The notes below the pieces were generated by a model. That model was given only the letters and a program-made list of their open reading frames with translations. It had not been told where the DNA came from and searched no databases. Positions 1 through 8,732 of a DNA stretch of 64,000 nucleotides are shown here, piece after piece; the stretch's first letter is position 1, and every line of letters begins with the position of its first letter. This DNA comes from Vibrio artabrorum. Its GTDB lineage: Bacteria > Pseudomonadota > Gammaproteobacteria > Enterobacterales > Vibrionaceae. The DNA lies in NCBI RefSeq assembly GCF_024347295.1, contig NZ_AP025458.1, positions 806,001 through 870,000 of the forward strand. Reading direction: 5' to 3'. The translations under genes and the position numbers were made by a program.

Positions 1-66
1 CTAAAACTTGCAGAGAACTCTGGGCCGATTAAAGCTCAAGTCTTGAAATACGCCTTGGGGCTGTGA
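1..66 (+). CDS. C-terminal tail of an unidentified gene (partial)
   Basis: Of the three forward frames only this one stays open from the window edge to a stop (TGA at 64-66); it encodes 21 residues ending KYALGL. A rho-independent hairpin follows at 101-126, as expected after a gene end. The fragment is too short to assign a family. Confidence 0.4.
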   Translation, partial: LKLAENSGPIKAQVLKYALGL

Positions 67-100
67 TTGATTCGTTCAAATGACTGAGCGATACAAAAGA

Positions 101-126
101 AGGAGAGCAGAGGCTCTCCTTTTTTA
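101..126 (+). terminator. Rho-independent terminator between convergent genes
   Basis: An 8-bp perfect stem (101-108 with 113-120) with a 4-base loop is followed by a run of T. Upstream A-rich sequence could let it serve the opposing lactonase gene too. Confidence 0.75.
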
Positions 127-135
127 TTGGGGTGC

Positions 136-1182
136 TTATGGTTGCTGAGTGACACAAACGGGCACATCAATCTCTAAAGAGTAGCCCGTATAGATGAGAG
201 AGCCATCTTGAATATTTCGTCTGAATGAAGTGAGGTTATTGGAGTGCTGGTTGGCGGCGATAAGCCATTTCCCATCGTCAGTTATATGGAAGTCTCTTGG
301 GAATTTACCTTCAGTGTCGTAGCTATCAATGAAAGTCAGCTTTTGAGTCTCAGAATCGACTTTGAAGCTGCTGATTCTTGATTGGTGTCGACATGACACA
401 TAAAGGAATTGCTCATCAGGCGATAGCTTAATCGCAGCTGCGGCTTCTCCCTTCTCCATATTAGGCAATGCATCAATCTCTTCCACTACATTCCAAATGC
501 CTAAAACCTTGTCCAAAATCAGTAATGTTTCAGAGAGTTCACAGACCACATAGGCTCTGTCTTCAGCTTTGTTAAAGATTAAATGGCGAGGTCCATTGCC
601 GGCTGGCACTTTGATGGACTGCATTGGCTCATCAAGGAACTCCTCTTGCTCTTCGTCAAAGCAATAGAAGTTGATGCGATCGGTGCCGAGATCGACGGTC
701 ACAAATTGTGGTGAGTTTTTTAAGAACAGGCATTGATGAGCGTGTGGGCTGGTTTGTCTCTCTTTGTTCGGTCCTGAACCAAGCATCTTGATTGTTTTAA
801 GTCGTCTATCGATATTGCCATTGATATTTAAGCTAAAGATATCGAATGTCCCTGTTGAATATTGCGATGTAATAGCAAACTTATTGTGGGGATCTATCGC
901 AATATGGCAGGGGTGCTCGCCTGAAATTAGCCCGCTATTGGGTGCTACTTTTGAATCAGTATTAGGTATATGGATTAGCTGTGGTTGTCTATTCTGGTCT
1001 ACTTCTGAAGCGGTATAGATCCCAAGCTTTGTCGTGGTAACAAACGAGGGATTAGAACATGCAACGATAAGCTCTAAAGGTAACAGCGCTCCCATTTCTC
1101 GATCTAACTGAGTTTGATATACACCTTGGCTGTTACTTGGAGAATCTGTGTAGCAACCGATCATTAAAGGGAGATATTTCAT
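136..1182 (-). CDS. Lactonase-family seven-bladed beta-propeller protein (6-phosphogluconolactonase-like)
   Basis: A 348-residue protein of the Pgl/YbhE-type lactonase family. The family folds as a seven-bladed beta-propeller and includes enzymes that open 6-phosphogluconolactone in the pentose phosphate pathway. Visible hallmarks are the N-terminal IGCYTDSPSNSQGVY blade, the GEHPCHIAIDPHNKFA repeat, a SPHAHQC segment and GNGPRHLIF, all typical of the family. There is no signal peptide, so it should be cytoplasmic. It stands alone, converging on the gene to its left. Sugar-lactone specificity cannot be read from sequence, because many members are annotated only by fold. Confidence 0.8.
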   Translation of the reverse strand: MKYLPLMIGCYTDSPSNSQGVYQTQLDREMGALLPLELIVACSNPSFVTTTKLGIYTASEVDQNRQPQLIHIPNTDSKVAPNSGLISGEHPCHIAIDPHNKFAITSQYSTGTFDIFSLNINGNIDRRLKTIKMLGSGPNKERQTSPHAHQCLFLKNSPQFVTVDLGTDRINFYCFDEEQEEFLDEPMQSIKVPAGNGPRHLIFNKAEDRAYVVCELSETLLILDKVLGIWNVVEEIDALPNMEKGEAAAAIKLSPDEQFLYVSCRHQSRISSFKVDSETQKLTFIDSYDTEGKFPRDFHITDDGKWLIAANQHSNNLTSFRRNIQDGSLIYTGYSLEIDVPVCVTQQP

Positions 1183-1298
1183 AGGTCGTCATACTCGGTT
1201 AGAAAATAGAGCAGACATTGTCTAATAAAATTACAGAAAAAGTGAGGCTATATAAGAGAATACTTGGTGACTTGGCTTGCAGATTTACATCTTTCAGA

Positions 1299-1328
1299 TA
1301 AAACAAAACCCAGCTAAAAAGCCGGGTT
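1299..1328 (-). terminator. Terminator of the 19-tRNA operon
   Basis: Read on the minus strand, a 9-bp stem with one G-T pair (1307-1315 with 1320-1328) and a short A/T loop is followed by TTGTTTT. It lies just past the last tRNA-Leu. Confidence 0.8.
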
Positions 1329-1339
1329 CTATTAAATAA

Positions 1340-1424
1340 TGGTGCGGTCGGAGAGACTTGAACTCTCACACCTCTCGGCGCCAGAACCTAAATCTGGTGC
1401 GTCTACCAATTCCGCCACGACCGC
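1340..1424 (-). tRNA. tRNA-Leu (UAG), copy 1
   Basis: 85 nt with encoded CCA; anticodon loop TTTAGGT gives UAG. Long variable arm and cloverleaf match E. coli leuW. Last gene of the operon. Confidence 0.97.
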
Positions 1425-1493
1425 AGCAAATCTTTATAGTCATATCAATATTGGTGGTTCGATATAACGTTGTCTTCTTATTTAAAGAAAAAG

Positions 1494-1570
1494 TGGTGGC
1501 TACTGCGGGATTTGAACCTGCGACCCCATCATTATGAGTGATGTGCTCTAACCAACTGAGCTAAGTAGCC
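1494..1570 (-). tRNA. tRNA-Met (CAU), elongator, copy 1
   Basis: 77 nt with encoded CCA; anticodon CAU in loop CTCATAA; acceptor starts GGCTACT. Resembles E. coli metT. Confidence 0.96.
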
Positions 1571-1620
1571 ATAATAAATCGAATAGATTCACTATTTGTT
1601 CTCTAATGAAAGAGAAATAA

Positions 1621-1705
1621 TGGTGCGGTCGGAGAGACTTGAACTCTCACACCTCTCGGCGCCAGAACCTAAATCTGGTGCGTCTACCAATTCCGCCACG
1701 ACCGC
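1621..1705 (-). tRNA. tRNA-Leu (UAG), copy 2
   Basis: 85 nt, identical to copy 1. Followed downstream by the Leu-Met spacer that recurs at 2116-2165. Confidence 0.97.
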
Positions 1706-1773
1706 AGCAAAGCTTTTACTCTAGCGAAGAGTATAGTTAAGAAGACTTATGGTTTGTCTAAGTAACGTTGTAG

Positions 1774-1848
1774 TGGCTGGGCTACCTGGATTCGAACCAG
1801 GGAATGCTGGCATCAAAAGCCAGTGCCTTACCGCTTGGCGATAGCCCA
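1774..1848 (-). tRNA. tRNA-Gln (UUG), copy 1
   Basis: 75 nt with encoded CCA; anticodon loop TTTTGAT gives UUG; acceptor TGGGCTA pairs with TAGCCCA. Resembles E. coli glnU/glnW. Confidence 0.96.
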
Positions 1849-1878
1849 ACAATAATATCAATTAAGATATCTAAATAA

Positions 1879-1963
1879 TGGTGCGGTCGGAGAGACTTGA
1901 ACTCTCACACCTCTCGGCGCCAGAACCTAAATCTGGTGCGTCTACCAATTCCGCCACGACCGC
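1879..1963 (-). tRNA. tRNA-Leu (UAG), copy 3
   Basis: 85 nt, identical to the other Leu copies. First Leu of the second Leu-Met-Leu-Gln block (1879-2423). Confidence 0.97.
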
Positions 1964-2038
1964 AGCAAATCTTTATAGTCATATCGAATATTGGTGATTC
2001 AATATGACGTTGTTTGTTCTTCTTTCATAAAGAAAGAA

Positions 2039-2115
2039 TGGTGGCTACTGCGGGATTTGAACCTGCGACCCCATCATTATGAGTGATGTGCTCTAACCAA
2101 CTGAGCTAAGTAGCC
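2039..2115 (-). tRNA. tRNA-Met (CAU), elongator, copy 2
   Basis: 77 nt, identical to copy 1, exactly 545 bp from it. Confidence 0.96.
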
Positions 2116-2165
2116 ATAATAAATCGAATAGATTCACTATTTGTTCTCTAATGAAAGAGAAATAA

Positions 2166-2250
2166 TGGTGCGGTCGGAGAGACTTGAACTCTCACACCTC
2201 TCGGCGCCAGAACCTAAATCTGGTGCGTCTACCAATTCCGCCACGACCGC
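2166..2250 (-). tRNA. tRNA-Leu (UAG), copy 4
   Basis: 85 nt, identical to copy 2, 545 bp from it. Confidence 0.97.
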
Positions 2251-2318
2251 AGCAAAGCTTTTACTCTAGCGAAGAGTATAGTTAAGAAGACTTATGGTTT
2301 GTCTAAGTAACGTTGTAG

Positions 2319-2393
2319 TGGCTGGGCTACCTGGATTCGAACCAGGGAATGCTGGCATCAAAAGCCAGTGCCTTACCGCTTGGCGATAGCCCA
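2319..2393 (-). tRNA. tRNA-Gln (UUG), copy 2
   Basis: 75 nt, identical to Gln copy 1, 545 bp from it. Confidence 0.96.
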
Positions 2394-2423
2394 ACAATGA
2401 TATCAATTAAGATATCTAAATAA

Positions 2424-2508
2424 TGGTGCGGTCGGAGAGACTTGAACTCTCACACCTCTCGGCGCCAGAACCTAAATCTGGTGCGTCTACCAATTCCGCC
2501 ACGACCGC
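2424..2508 (-). tRNA. tRNA-Leu (UAG), copy 5
   Basis: 85 nt; starts a 257-bp Leu-Gln module (2424-2680) that recurs at 2981-3237. Confidence 0.97.
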
Positions 2509-2576
2509 AGCAAAGCTTTTACTCTAGCGAAGAGTATAGTTAAGAAGACTTATGGTTTGTCTAAGTAACGTTGTAA

Positions 2577-2651
2577 TGGCTGGGCTACCTGGATTCGAAC
2601 CAGGGAATGCTGGCATCAAAAGCCAGTGCCTTACCGCTTGGCGATAGCCCA
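2577..2651 (-). tRNA. tRNA-Gln (UUG), copy 3
   Basis: 75 nt with encoded CCA; same sequence as the other Gln copies. Confidence 0.96.
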
Positions 2652-2680
2652 ACAGGATATCAATTAAGATATCTAAATAA

Positions 2681-2765
2681 TGGTGCGGTCGGAGAGACTT
2701 GAACTCTCACACCTCTCGGCGCCAGAACCTAAATCTGGTGCGTCTACCAATTCCGCCACGACCGC
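2681..2765 (-). tRNA. tRNA-Leu (UAG), copy 6
   Basis: 85 nt. The spacer to its right (2766-2875) is a hybrid of the two common spacer types. Confidence 0.97.
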
Positions 2766-2875
2766 AGCAAAGCTTTTACTCTAGCGAAGAGTATAGTTAT
2801 ATCGACATTGGTGATTCGAAATAACGTTGTGCTCTTAGTTAACTACTTAAGTAATTAAACAAAGAGTTTAAATAG

Positions 2876-2950
2876 TGGCTGGGCTACCTGGATTCGAACC
2901 AGGGAATGCTGGCATCAAAAGCCAGTGCCTTACCGCTTGGCGATAGCCCA
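2876..2950 (-). tRNA. tRNA-Gln (UUG), copy 4
   Basis: 75 nt with encoded CCA. Confidence 0.96.
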
Positions 2951-2980
2951 ACAATGATATCAATTAAGATATCTAAATAA

Positions 2981-3065
2981 TGGTGCGGTCGGAGAGACTT
3001 GAACTCTCACACCTCTCGGCGCCAGAACCTAAATCTGGTGCGTCTACCAATTCCGCCACGACCGC
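2981..3065 (-). tRNA. tRNA-Leu (UAG), copy 7
   Basis: 85 nt; first half of the second 257-bp Leu-Gln module. Confidence 0.97.
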
Positions 3066-3133
3066 AGCAAAGCTTTTACTCTAGCGAAGAGTATAGTTAA
3101 GAAGACTTATGGTTTGTCTAAGTAACGTTGTAA

Positions 3134-3208
3134 TGGCTGGGCTACCTGGATTCGAACCAGGGAATGCTGGCATCAAAAGCCAGTGCCTTACCGCTTGGCG
3201 ATAGCCCA
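3134..3208 (-). tRNA. tRNA-Gln (UUG), copy 5
   Basis: 75 nt; 557 bp from Gln copy 3, with matching flanks. Confidence 0.96.
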
Positions 3209-3237
3209 ACAGGATATCAATTAAGACATCTAAATAA

Positions 3238-3322
3238 TGGTGCGGTCGGAGAGACTTGAACTCTCACACCTCTCGGCGCCAGAACCTAAATCTGGTGCGT
3301 CTACCAATTCCGCCACGACCGC
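3238..3322 (-). tRNA. tRNA-Leu (UAG), copy 8
   Basis: 85 nt; the Leu-Met spacer to its right is nearly the same as at 1964-2038. Confidence 0.97.
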
Positions 3323-3400
3323 AGCAAATCTTTATAGTCATATCGAATATTGGTGATTCAATATGACGTTGTTTGTTCTTCTTCTTTCATAAAGAAAGAA

Positions 3401-3477
3401 TGGTGGCTACTGCGGGATTTGAACCTGCGACCCCATCATTATGAGTGATGTGCTCTAACCAACTGAGCTAAGTAGCC
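3401..3477 (-). tRNA. tRNA-Met (CAU), elongator, copy 3
   Basis: 77 nt; upstream spacer (3478-3553) is unlike those of copies 1 and 2, so this is probably part of the older core of the array. Confidence 0.96.
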
Positions 3478-3553
3478 ATCTGAGAGCGAAGTAATATAAT
3501 ATAATCTCGCTTTCAATGCCATTATCTTTTTCTAGACAATGCCATTTGAATTG

Positions 3554-3628
3554 TGGCTGGGCTACCTGGATTCGAACCAGGGAATGCTGGCATCAAAAGC
3601 CAGTGCCTTACCGCTTGGCGATAGCCCA
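3554..3628 (-). tRNA. tRNA-Gln (UUG), copy 6
   Basis: 75 nt with encoded CCA; third gene from the operon promoter. Confidence 0.96.
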
Positions 3629-3657
3629 ACAATGATATCAATTAAGACATCTCAATA

Positions 3658-3742
3658 TGGTGCGGTCGGAGAGACTTGAACTCTCACACCTCTCGGCGCC
3701 AGAACCTAAATCTGGTGCGTCTACCAATTCCGCCACGACCGC
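3658..3742 (-). tRNA. tRNA-Leu (UAG), copy 9
   Basis: 85 nt; second gene of the operon, with a unique upstream spacer (3743-3809). Confidence 0.97.
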
Positions 3743-3809
3743 TTTATTTTCCTAAAAACTCTTTATTGTTAAGACAATCTATCTAACCACAAACAGAGTG
3801 CTTAGGAAA

Positions 3810-3886
3810 TGGTGGCTACTGCGGGATTTGAACCTGCGACCCCATCATTATGAGTGATGTGCTCTAACCAACTGAGCTAAGTAGCC
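3810..3886 (-). tRNA. tRNA-Met (CAU), elongator, copy 4
   Basis: 77 nt; first gene of the operon, about 50 nt after the inferred start site. The Met-Leu-Gln order at this end resembles the metT-leuW-glnU operon of E. coli. Confidence 0.96.
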
Positions 3887-3941
3887 ATTTCCAAATTGTG
3901 GTTCATTTCAAAGCCTCTCAGCTTCGTTGTGAACGGGGCGC

Positions 3942-3970
3942 ATTATGCGGAGTTGAGCGAAACCCGTCAA
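3942..3970 (-). promoter_or_regulatory. Strong stable-RNA promoter of the tRNA operon
   Basis: On the minus strand: TTGACG (-35, 3965-3970), a 17-bp spacer, then CATAAT (-10, 3942-3947). A nine-A tract sits just upstream of the -35 (UP-element-like). The -10 is followed by a G+C-rich discriminator, GCGCCCCG. Such discriminators mark ppGpp/DksA-controlled rRNA and tRNA promoters, so growth-rate and stringent control is expected. The elements are seen; the control is inferred. Confidence 0.8.
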
Positions 3971-4115
3971 CTTTTTTTTTGAATAAATCACGAATAAACA
4001 TCTGTTCGGTTTCTTTTTAGGCAAAGAGACGTATTTGTCGACAAAAAACAGACCTAAAAGACGATATATAGAGGAAGTTAAGCTTCTGATACGAGATTGT
4101 TGGGATAGGGGAAAA

Positions 4116-4148
4116 ACAAAAAGGCCAGTGAATTCACTGGCCTTTTTA
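4116..4148 (-). terminator. Terminator of pth-ychF
   Basis: A 24-nt perfect palindrome (4121-4144) flanked by an A-rich run on the left and T on the right. On the minus strand it gives a long GC-containing stem followed by TTTTTGTTTTT. Confidence 0.85.
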
Positions 4149-4166
4149 TTAGATGTTTAATCAGAA

Positions 4167-5258
4167 TTATACGTTGAAGCGGAAGTGAACAACGTCACCA
4201 TCTTTAACGATGTATTCCTTACCTTCAAGACGCCATTTCCCAGCTTCTTTAGCGCCGCTTTCACCGTTAAATTCGATGAAATGATCGAAGCCAACGACTT
4301 CAGCTCGGATGAAACCTTTCTCGAAGTCGGTGTGGATCTTACCCGCGGCTTGTGGTGCTGTTGCACCTACAGGGATGGTCCAAGCGCGAACTTCTTTTAC
4401 ACCAGCAGTGAAGTAAGTTTGAAGAGTCAGTAGTTCGTAACCAGAGCGGATCACTCGATTAAGACCTGGTTCTTCGATCCCCATATCTGCTAGGAACTCT
4501 TCGCGGTCTTCGTCATCAAGCTCAGACAGTTCAGATTCGATAGCTGCACAAACGGCAACAACAACGTTGTTTTCGTTTTCAGCGTATTCACGAACAGCAT
4601 CTAAGTAAGGGTTATTTTCGAAACCGTCTTCCGCTACGTTTGCGATGTACATTGTTGGCTTAAGCGTTAGGAAGTTTAGGTAGCCGATTGCTGCCGCTTC
4701 TTCTTTGCTGAGTTCAACAGTACGCGCCATACCACCTTCAGTGAGCACTGGAAGGAGTTTTTCTAGTACGGTGATTTCGAATTTAGCGTCTTTGTCGCCG
4801 CCTTTTGCTTTCTTCGCGTTACGTTGAATTGCACGTTCACAGCTGTCTAAATCGGCCAGTGCAAGTTCAAGGTTGATCACTTCGATATCTTCGATTGGAG
4901 ATACTTTACCCGCAACGTGGACAATGTTTTCATTTTCAAAGCAGCGTACAACGTGACCGATAGCATCAGTTTCGCGGATGTTAGCTAGGAATTTGTTACC
5001 AAGACCTTCACCTTTAGATGCGCCAGCAACGAGGCCTGCGATATCTACGAATTCCATTGTCGTTGGAAGGATCTTCTGTGGATTAACAATTTTTGCTAAT
5101 GCATCTAAGCGTAGATCGGGAACCGGAACGATACCTGTGTTTGGTTCGATCGTACAAAATGGAAAGTTTGCTGCTTCGATGCCTGCTTTAGTCAGTGCGT
5201 TAAACAGAGTTGACTTACCAACGTTTGGTAGACCAACGATGCCACATTTAAAACCCAT
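4167..5258 (-). CDS. ychF: Redox-regulated ribosome-associated ATPase YchF (OLA1 family)
   Basis: A 363-residue Obg-family P-loop NTPase, the same length as E. coli YchF. The family prefers ATP over GTP, binds ribosomes and negatively affects oxidative-stress resistance. The P-loop GLPNVGKST is at residues 9-17, and the atypical NxxE specificity motif appears as NVAE within [13 protein letters not shown] domain forms the C-terminus and ends HFRFNV. An in-frame extension upstream to 5318 exists, but the MGFKCGIVG start fits the family and has AAGG before it. It follows pth by 10 bp, and the pth-ychF pair is widely conserved, so co-transcription is likely. Confidence 0.97.
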   Translation of the reverse strand: MGFKCGIVGLPNVGKSTLFNALTKAGIEAANFPFCTIEPNTGIVPVPDLRLDALAKIVNPQKILPTTMEFVDIAGLVAGASKGEGLGNKFLANIRETDAIGHVVRCFENENIVHVAGKVSPIEDIEVINLELALADLDSCERAIQRNAKKAKGGDKDAKFEITVLEKLLPVLTEGGMARTVELSKEEAAAIGYLNFLTLKPTMYIANVAEDGFENNPYLDAVREYAENENNVVVAVCAAIESELSELDDEDREEFLADMGIEEPGLNRVIRSGYELLTLQTYFTAGVKEVRAWTIPVGATAPQAAGKIHTDFEKGFIRAEVVGFDHFIEFNGESGAKEAGKWRLEGKEYIVKDGDVVHFRFNV

Positions 5259-5268
5259 GATATAAACC

Positions 5269-5859
5269 TTATTCTGCTTTGAACGTATGTAAGCGATTTT
5301 GTGCTTTTGGTAGGCCATCTTTTAATAAGATGTCTAGGCTGCGAACCGATTCGTCAACGACGGCCTCGATACACTCTTGCTCTTTTTGAGGAGCTTTGCC
5401 TAATACATAACCTGCAACTTTATCTTTGTGTCCTGGATGGCCGATGCCTAATCTAAGACGATAGAATTCTTTATTGTTACCCTGCTTGCTGATGATGTCT
5501 TTCAGACCATTGTGTCCACCATGCCCCCCCCCTTTTTTAAACTTTCCAATACCAGGAGGTAGATCTAACTCATCGTGAGCGACCATGATCTCTTCTGGTT
5601 TAATTTGGTAGAACTTTGCTAAGGCTGCAACGGCTTTGCCTGACAAGTTCATAAAAGTCGTTGGGATCAGCAAACGAAGATCTTCACCGTGAACCATGAT
5701 ACGACCCGTTAGGCCAAAGAACTTTGGTTCGTTCTTCAGCGTTACGTTATGTACACGTGCTAATTCTTCCACGACCCAAGCCCCCGCATTGTGGCGAGTT
5801 TTGGCGTATTCTGGACCTGGATTAGCCAGTCCAACGAGAAGTTTTATTTGTTGGCTCAA
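5269..5859 (-). CDS. pth: Peptidyl-tRNA hydrolase
   Basis: A 196-residue enzyme that cleaves peptidyl-tRNA released by aborted translation, recycling tRNA. It is essential in most bacteria. The sequence matches E. coli Pth almost end to end: GLANPG, then TRHNAGAW carrying the catalytic His (residue 23 here, His20 in E. coli), [18 protein letters not shown] with the assisting Asp, and [13 protein letters not shown]. It is the first gene of a two-gene unit with ychF. It lies downstream of the prs terminator, so it probably has its own promoter in 5860-5990. Confidence 0.98.
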   Translation of the reverse strand: MSQQIKLLVGLANPGPEYAKTRHNAGAWVVEELARVHNVTLKNEPKFFGLTGRIMVHGEDLRLLIPTTFMNLSGKAVAALAKFYQIKPEEIMVAHDELDLPPGIGKFKKGGGHGGHNGLKDIISKQGNNKEFYRLRLGIGHPGHKDKVAGYVLGKAPQKEQECIEAVVDESVRSLDILLKDGLPKAQNRLHTFKAE

Positions 5860-5989
5860 GGTATGGATCTCTCTTGGGATTTCAAAAAGCGCCGTATGAT
5901 ATCACAGTTTATGAAAAAGGTGCGAGCTAGCTGATAGCGACGCGATTATTCCTGCTTGTGATAATTAGCAATGCAATATGACTTAGACA

Positions 5990-6020
5990 TAAAAAAAGCA
6001 CTTCATTGAATGAAGTGCTT
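5990..6020 (-). terminator. Terminator downstream of prs
   Basis: A near-perfect inverted repeat (5996-6007 with 6009-6020; the central bases form the loop) is followed on the minus strand by seven T. It separates prs from pth. Confidence 0.85.
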
Positions 6021-6080
6021 AATGTCTTTCTCTAACGCGTTTCTAAAACTAAGCTTTTGTAAAAAACAAAAAGGCTTTGA

Positions 6081-7025
6081 TTAGTTGAACATCGCTGAGA
6101 TTGATTCTTCGTTGCTGATACGACGAATCGCTTCAGCAAGCATGCGAGAAAGGCTAAGTGTTGTCACTTTACCCGTCGCAGCCATCTCTGGAGATAGAGA
6201 GATAGAATCCGTTACGATCACTTGGTCTAGAACAGAGTTCTTGATGTTGTTCGCAGCAGTACCAGAGAAAACCGCGTGAGTTGCGTAAGCGAATACACGC
6301 TTAGCACCGCGCTCTTTAAGCGCTTCAGCAGCTTTACATAGTGTGCCGCCCGTATCGATCATGTCATCAACGATAACACAGTCACGGCCTTCAACATCAC
6401 CGATTAGGTTCATTACTTCAGAAACGTTAGCACGTGGACGACGCTTATCAACGATAGCGATGTCAACATCCCCTAGCGCTTTAGCCGTTGCACGAGCACG
6501 TACAACACCACCAAGGTCTGGAGAAACCACGACTGGGTTTTCTAGGCCACGGTTCGCCATATCTTCTAGAAGAACGGGTGTACCGAAGATGTTATCAACA
6601 GGTACATCGAAGAAGCCTTGGATTTGCTCTGCGTGTAGGTCGATAGTAAGAACGCGGTCAACGCCAACGTTAGAAAGGAAATCAGCAACAACTTTTGCAG
6701 TGATTGGCACACGAGCAGAACGTACACGACGATCTTGACGGGCATAACCGAAGTAAGGGATTACAGCAGTAATACGGCCAGCAGAAGCACGGCGCATTGC
6801 GTCAATCATTACCACCAACTCCATAAGGTTGTCATTGGTTGGTGCACAAGTTGATTGAATCAGGAATACATCGCTACCACGAACGTTTTCATTGATTTGA
6901 ACAGCGACTTCGCCATCAGAAAAACGGTCTACAGTAGCATCGCCAAGAGAGATGTATAGACGGTCAGCAATACGTTGGGCTAGTTCAGGTGTTGCGTTAC
7001 CAGCAAATAGCTTCATATCAGGCAC
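6081..7025 (-). CDS. prs: Ribose-phosphate pyrophosphokinase (PRPP synthetase)
   Basis: A 314-residue class I PRPP synthetase that transfers pyrophosphate from ATP to ribose 5-phosphate, feeding purine, pyrimidine, histidine, tryptophan and NAD synthesis. It matches E. coli Prs over its whole length, including the [20 protein letters not shown] start, [10 protein letters not shown] in the catalytic region, [22 protein letters not shown] and the PRPP-binding loop [10 protein letters not shown]. It sits 27 bp after ispE, so lolB-ispE-prs is probably one transcript, as in many gammaproteobacteria. Confidence 0.98.
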   Translation of the reverse strand: MPDMKLFAGNATPELAQRIADRLYISLGDATVDRFSDGEVAVQINENVRGSDVFLIQSTCAPTNDNLMELVVMIDAMRRASAGRITAVIPYFGYARQDRRVRSARVPITAKVVADFLSNVGVDRVLTIDLHAEQIQGFFDVPVDNIFGTPVLLEDMANRGLENPVVVSPDLGGVVRARATAKALGDVDIAIVDKRRPRANVSEVMNLIGDVEGRDCVIVDDMIDTGGTLCKAAEALKERGAKRVFAYATHAVFSGTAANNIKNSVLDQVIVTDSISLSPEMAATGKVTTLSLSRMLAEAIRRISNEESISAMFN

Positions 7026-7052
7026 GGTGGAAACCTCGGGTTGCGTCCAGTT

Positions 7053-7928
7053 TTAAATAGATTGTGGGTGGGCTGATTGGTATTCAGCCAGAGTTTCTTT
7101 TAAAGGCGAAACGTTTCGTCCTTTCGCGATAAACGCGGAAACTGTGTCAGGCAGTTGTTCTAGTAATGATTCGGCTTCTTGTTTATTGCTAAATTCAGCA
7201 AAAACGCATGAACCCGTACCAGTCAATCTCGACGGCGCGTATTGTAGCAGCCATGAAAGTTGCTTATCAACCTCTGGGTACAGCATTCGTACAATTTTTT
7301 CGCAATCGTTTACGTATTCCTGCTTGAGAAGTGTTGATAGTGCGCGTTTTGGCGTATTTCGAGTTAATTCTGGATGTGTGAATATGTCGACAGTTGCTAT
7401 GCTCACTTGTGGTTTGACGACGAGGTACCATTTTTCGTCTGGAGTCGCCAATGATAACTGTTCGCCAACCCCTTCAGCAAAAGCGGCGTGTCCTCTAACA
7501 AACACCGGTACGTCAGCACCAAGCGTTAATCCTATTTCCGCCAATTGGTCCTCTGATAGATCGAGTTGCCATAAATGATTTAGGGCAACTAGCACTGTAG
7601 CTGCATTTGAAGAGCCGCCACCAATGCCTCCTCCCATGGGTAAGACTTTCTTGAGTTCAATATCGGCACCAAACGATGTTGAAGTGTAGTGCTGAAGCGC
7701 TGTAGCAGCTTTCCAGATAAGGTTGTCTTCTAGTGCTACGTTAGGAATTTCGGGCGTTATCGTAATTGAATTCGATGCTTTATTCGCCGTCACCGTCAGT
7801 TCATCGCCAAAGTCGACAAACTGGAACAGAGTTTGAAGCTCGTGATAGCCATTATCACGTCGGCCTGTGATGTAAAGAAATAGATTCAGCTTGGCAGGGG
7901 AGGGCCAGAGTGTTGGCGTAGTAATCAT
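7053..7928 (-). CDS. ispE: 4-diphosphocytidyl-2-C-methyl-D-erythritol kinase
   Basis: A GHMP-family kinase of the MEP isoprenoid pathway that phosphorylates CDP-ME at the 2-hydroxyl using ATP. The N-terminal [16 protein letters not shown] strand carries the conserved catalytic Lys, and the glycine-rich ATP loop [14 protein letters not shown] lies near residue 100. I chose the ATG at 7928 (291 residues) because it overlaps the lolB stop as ATGA, the usual sign of translational coupling. A GTG five codons upstream (7943) would also be in frame. The protein is close to the usual 283-290 residues. Confidence 0.96.
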   Translation of the reverse strand: MITTPTLWPSPAKLNLFLYITGRRDNGYHELQTLFQFVDFGDELTVTANKASNSITITPEIPNVALEDNLIWKAATALQHYTSTSFGADIELKKVLPMGGGIGGGSSNAATVLVALNHLWQLDLSEDQLAEIGLTLGADVPVFVRGHAAFAEGVGEQLSLATPDEKWYLVVKPQVSIATVDIFTHPELTRNTPKRALSTLLKQEYVNDCEKIVRMLYPEVDKQLSWLLQYAPSRLTGTGSCVFAEFSNKQEAESLLEQLPDTVSAFIAKGRNVSPLKETLAEYQSAHPQSI

Positions 7929-8572
7929 TTGTTCAGTGTCCACTTGGAAACGATAATGTTGATTTTGTTCTGGTCTTGCTTGAAGGCTAATCGAGTCGGG
8001 AGGGGAATGATCTCTACTCTTGCATTGCCTTCATCAGAGCGTTGTGACCTTGGTATCTCCGTATTTTGATAGCGATCAAAATGTAGAGTCCATAGTTGAT
8101 TATCGACCTGCTTAGAGAGTGATTCAAGCGTATTAGAGTCGTTTAATTGGTAAGCATCAGCTTGCTCTGGGATACCAAGGAACCATTGTGGCAAATGATC
8201 AATTGGGATCAGTAAACCTGTCAGTTGCTCAACCAGAACGGTAGCACTGGCGTCGGTAAACACTCGATCATCATAGGTCACGACTTTAGCGCCTGATGAG
8301 TCAATGGTTAGGTTCAATGCGGTTTGACCAAGAAAGGTTGTTAACCTCAATTGGCTCTGGTTCGATGAGTGTTTCCACATGAAGTTAAGGCTTTGGCGTT
8401 GCGCTGGGGAGATATAAGCGAGTTTGCCAGAGGCTTGGTAGCTTTCTATCTGTAGAAGCTGATTTTGGTAACTTTGCCACTCAACACTGGTGGGTTGTTC
8501 TGGGATAGACGAGCAACCCACCATGATTATGGTCATAAAAAGAAGAAACGTGATTTTGCGAAGCTTGCTCAT
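7925..8572 (-). CDS. lolB: Outer-membrane lipoprotein receptor LolB
   Basis: A 215-residue lipoprotein that takes lipoproteins from periplasmic LolA and inserts them into the outer membrane. The signal peptide ends in a lipobox (MVGC, Cys20). The mature part matches LolB, including [19 protein letters not shown] and the LLGIP-type loop [11 protein letters not shown]. It is the first gene of lolB-ispE-prs, divergent from hemA. The hemA/lolB/ispE/prs order is conserved across enteric bacteria and Vibrio. Confidence 0.95.
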   Translation of the reverse strand: MSKLRKITFLLFMTIIMVGCSSIPEQPTSVEWQSYQNQLLQIESYQASGKLAYISPAQRQSLNFMWKHSSNQSQLRLTTFLGQTALNLTIDSSGAKVVTYDDRVFTDASATVLVEQLTGLLIPIDHLPQWFLGIPEQADAYQLNDSNTLESLSKQVDNQLWTLHFDRYQNTEIPRSQRSDEGNARVEIIPLPTRLAFKQDQNKINIIVSKWTLNK

Positions 8573-8732
8573 ATTTGCTCACAACTTGTTCAAATTTATC
8601 TAAAAAACGCTTCAACTATAGCATTGAATTCACGAAGTCAGGAAAACAAATCCCGCTTGCTCTTTAAATAGAGTCATGCATCAAGTAAAATTCGCCTCTT
8701 GTTTCCATTCCTTGATCGAGAACTTCTGATAC

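Noticed and set aside
1571-2400. Repeats in the tRNA region as a possible CRISPR array
   Set aside because: The repeated units are whole tRNA genes with cloverleaf folds and CCA ends, spacers are themselves repeated, and no cas gene is present.
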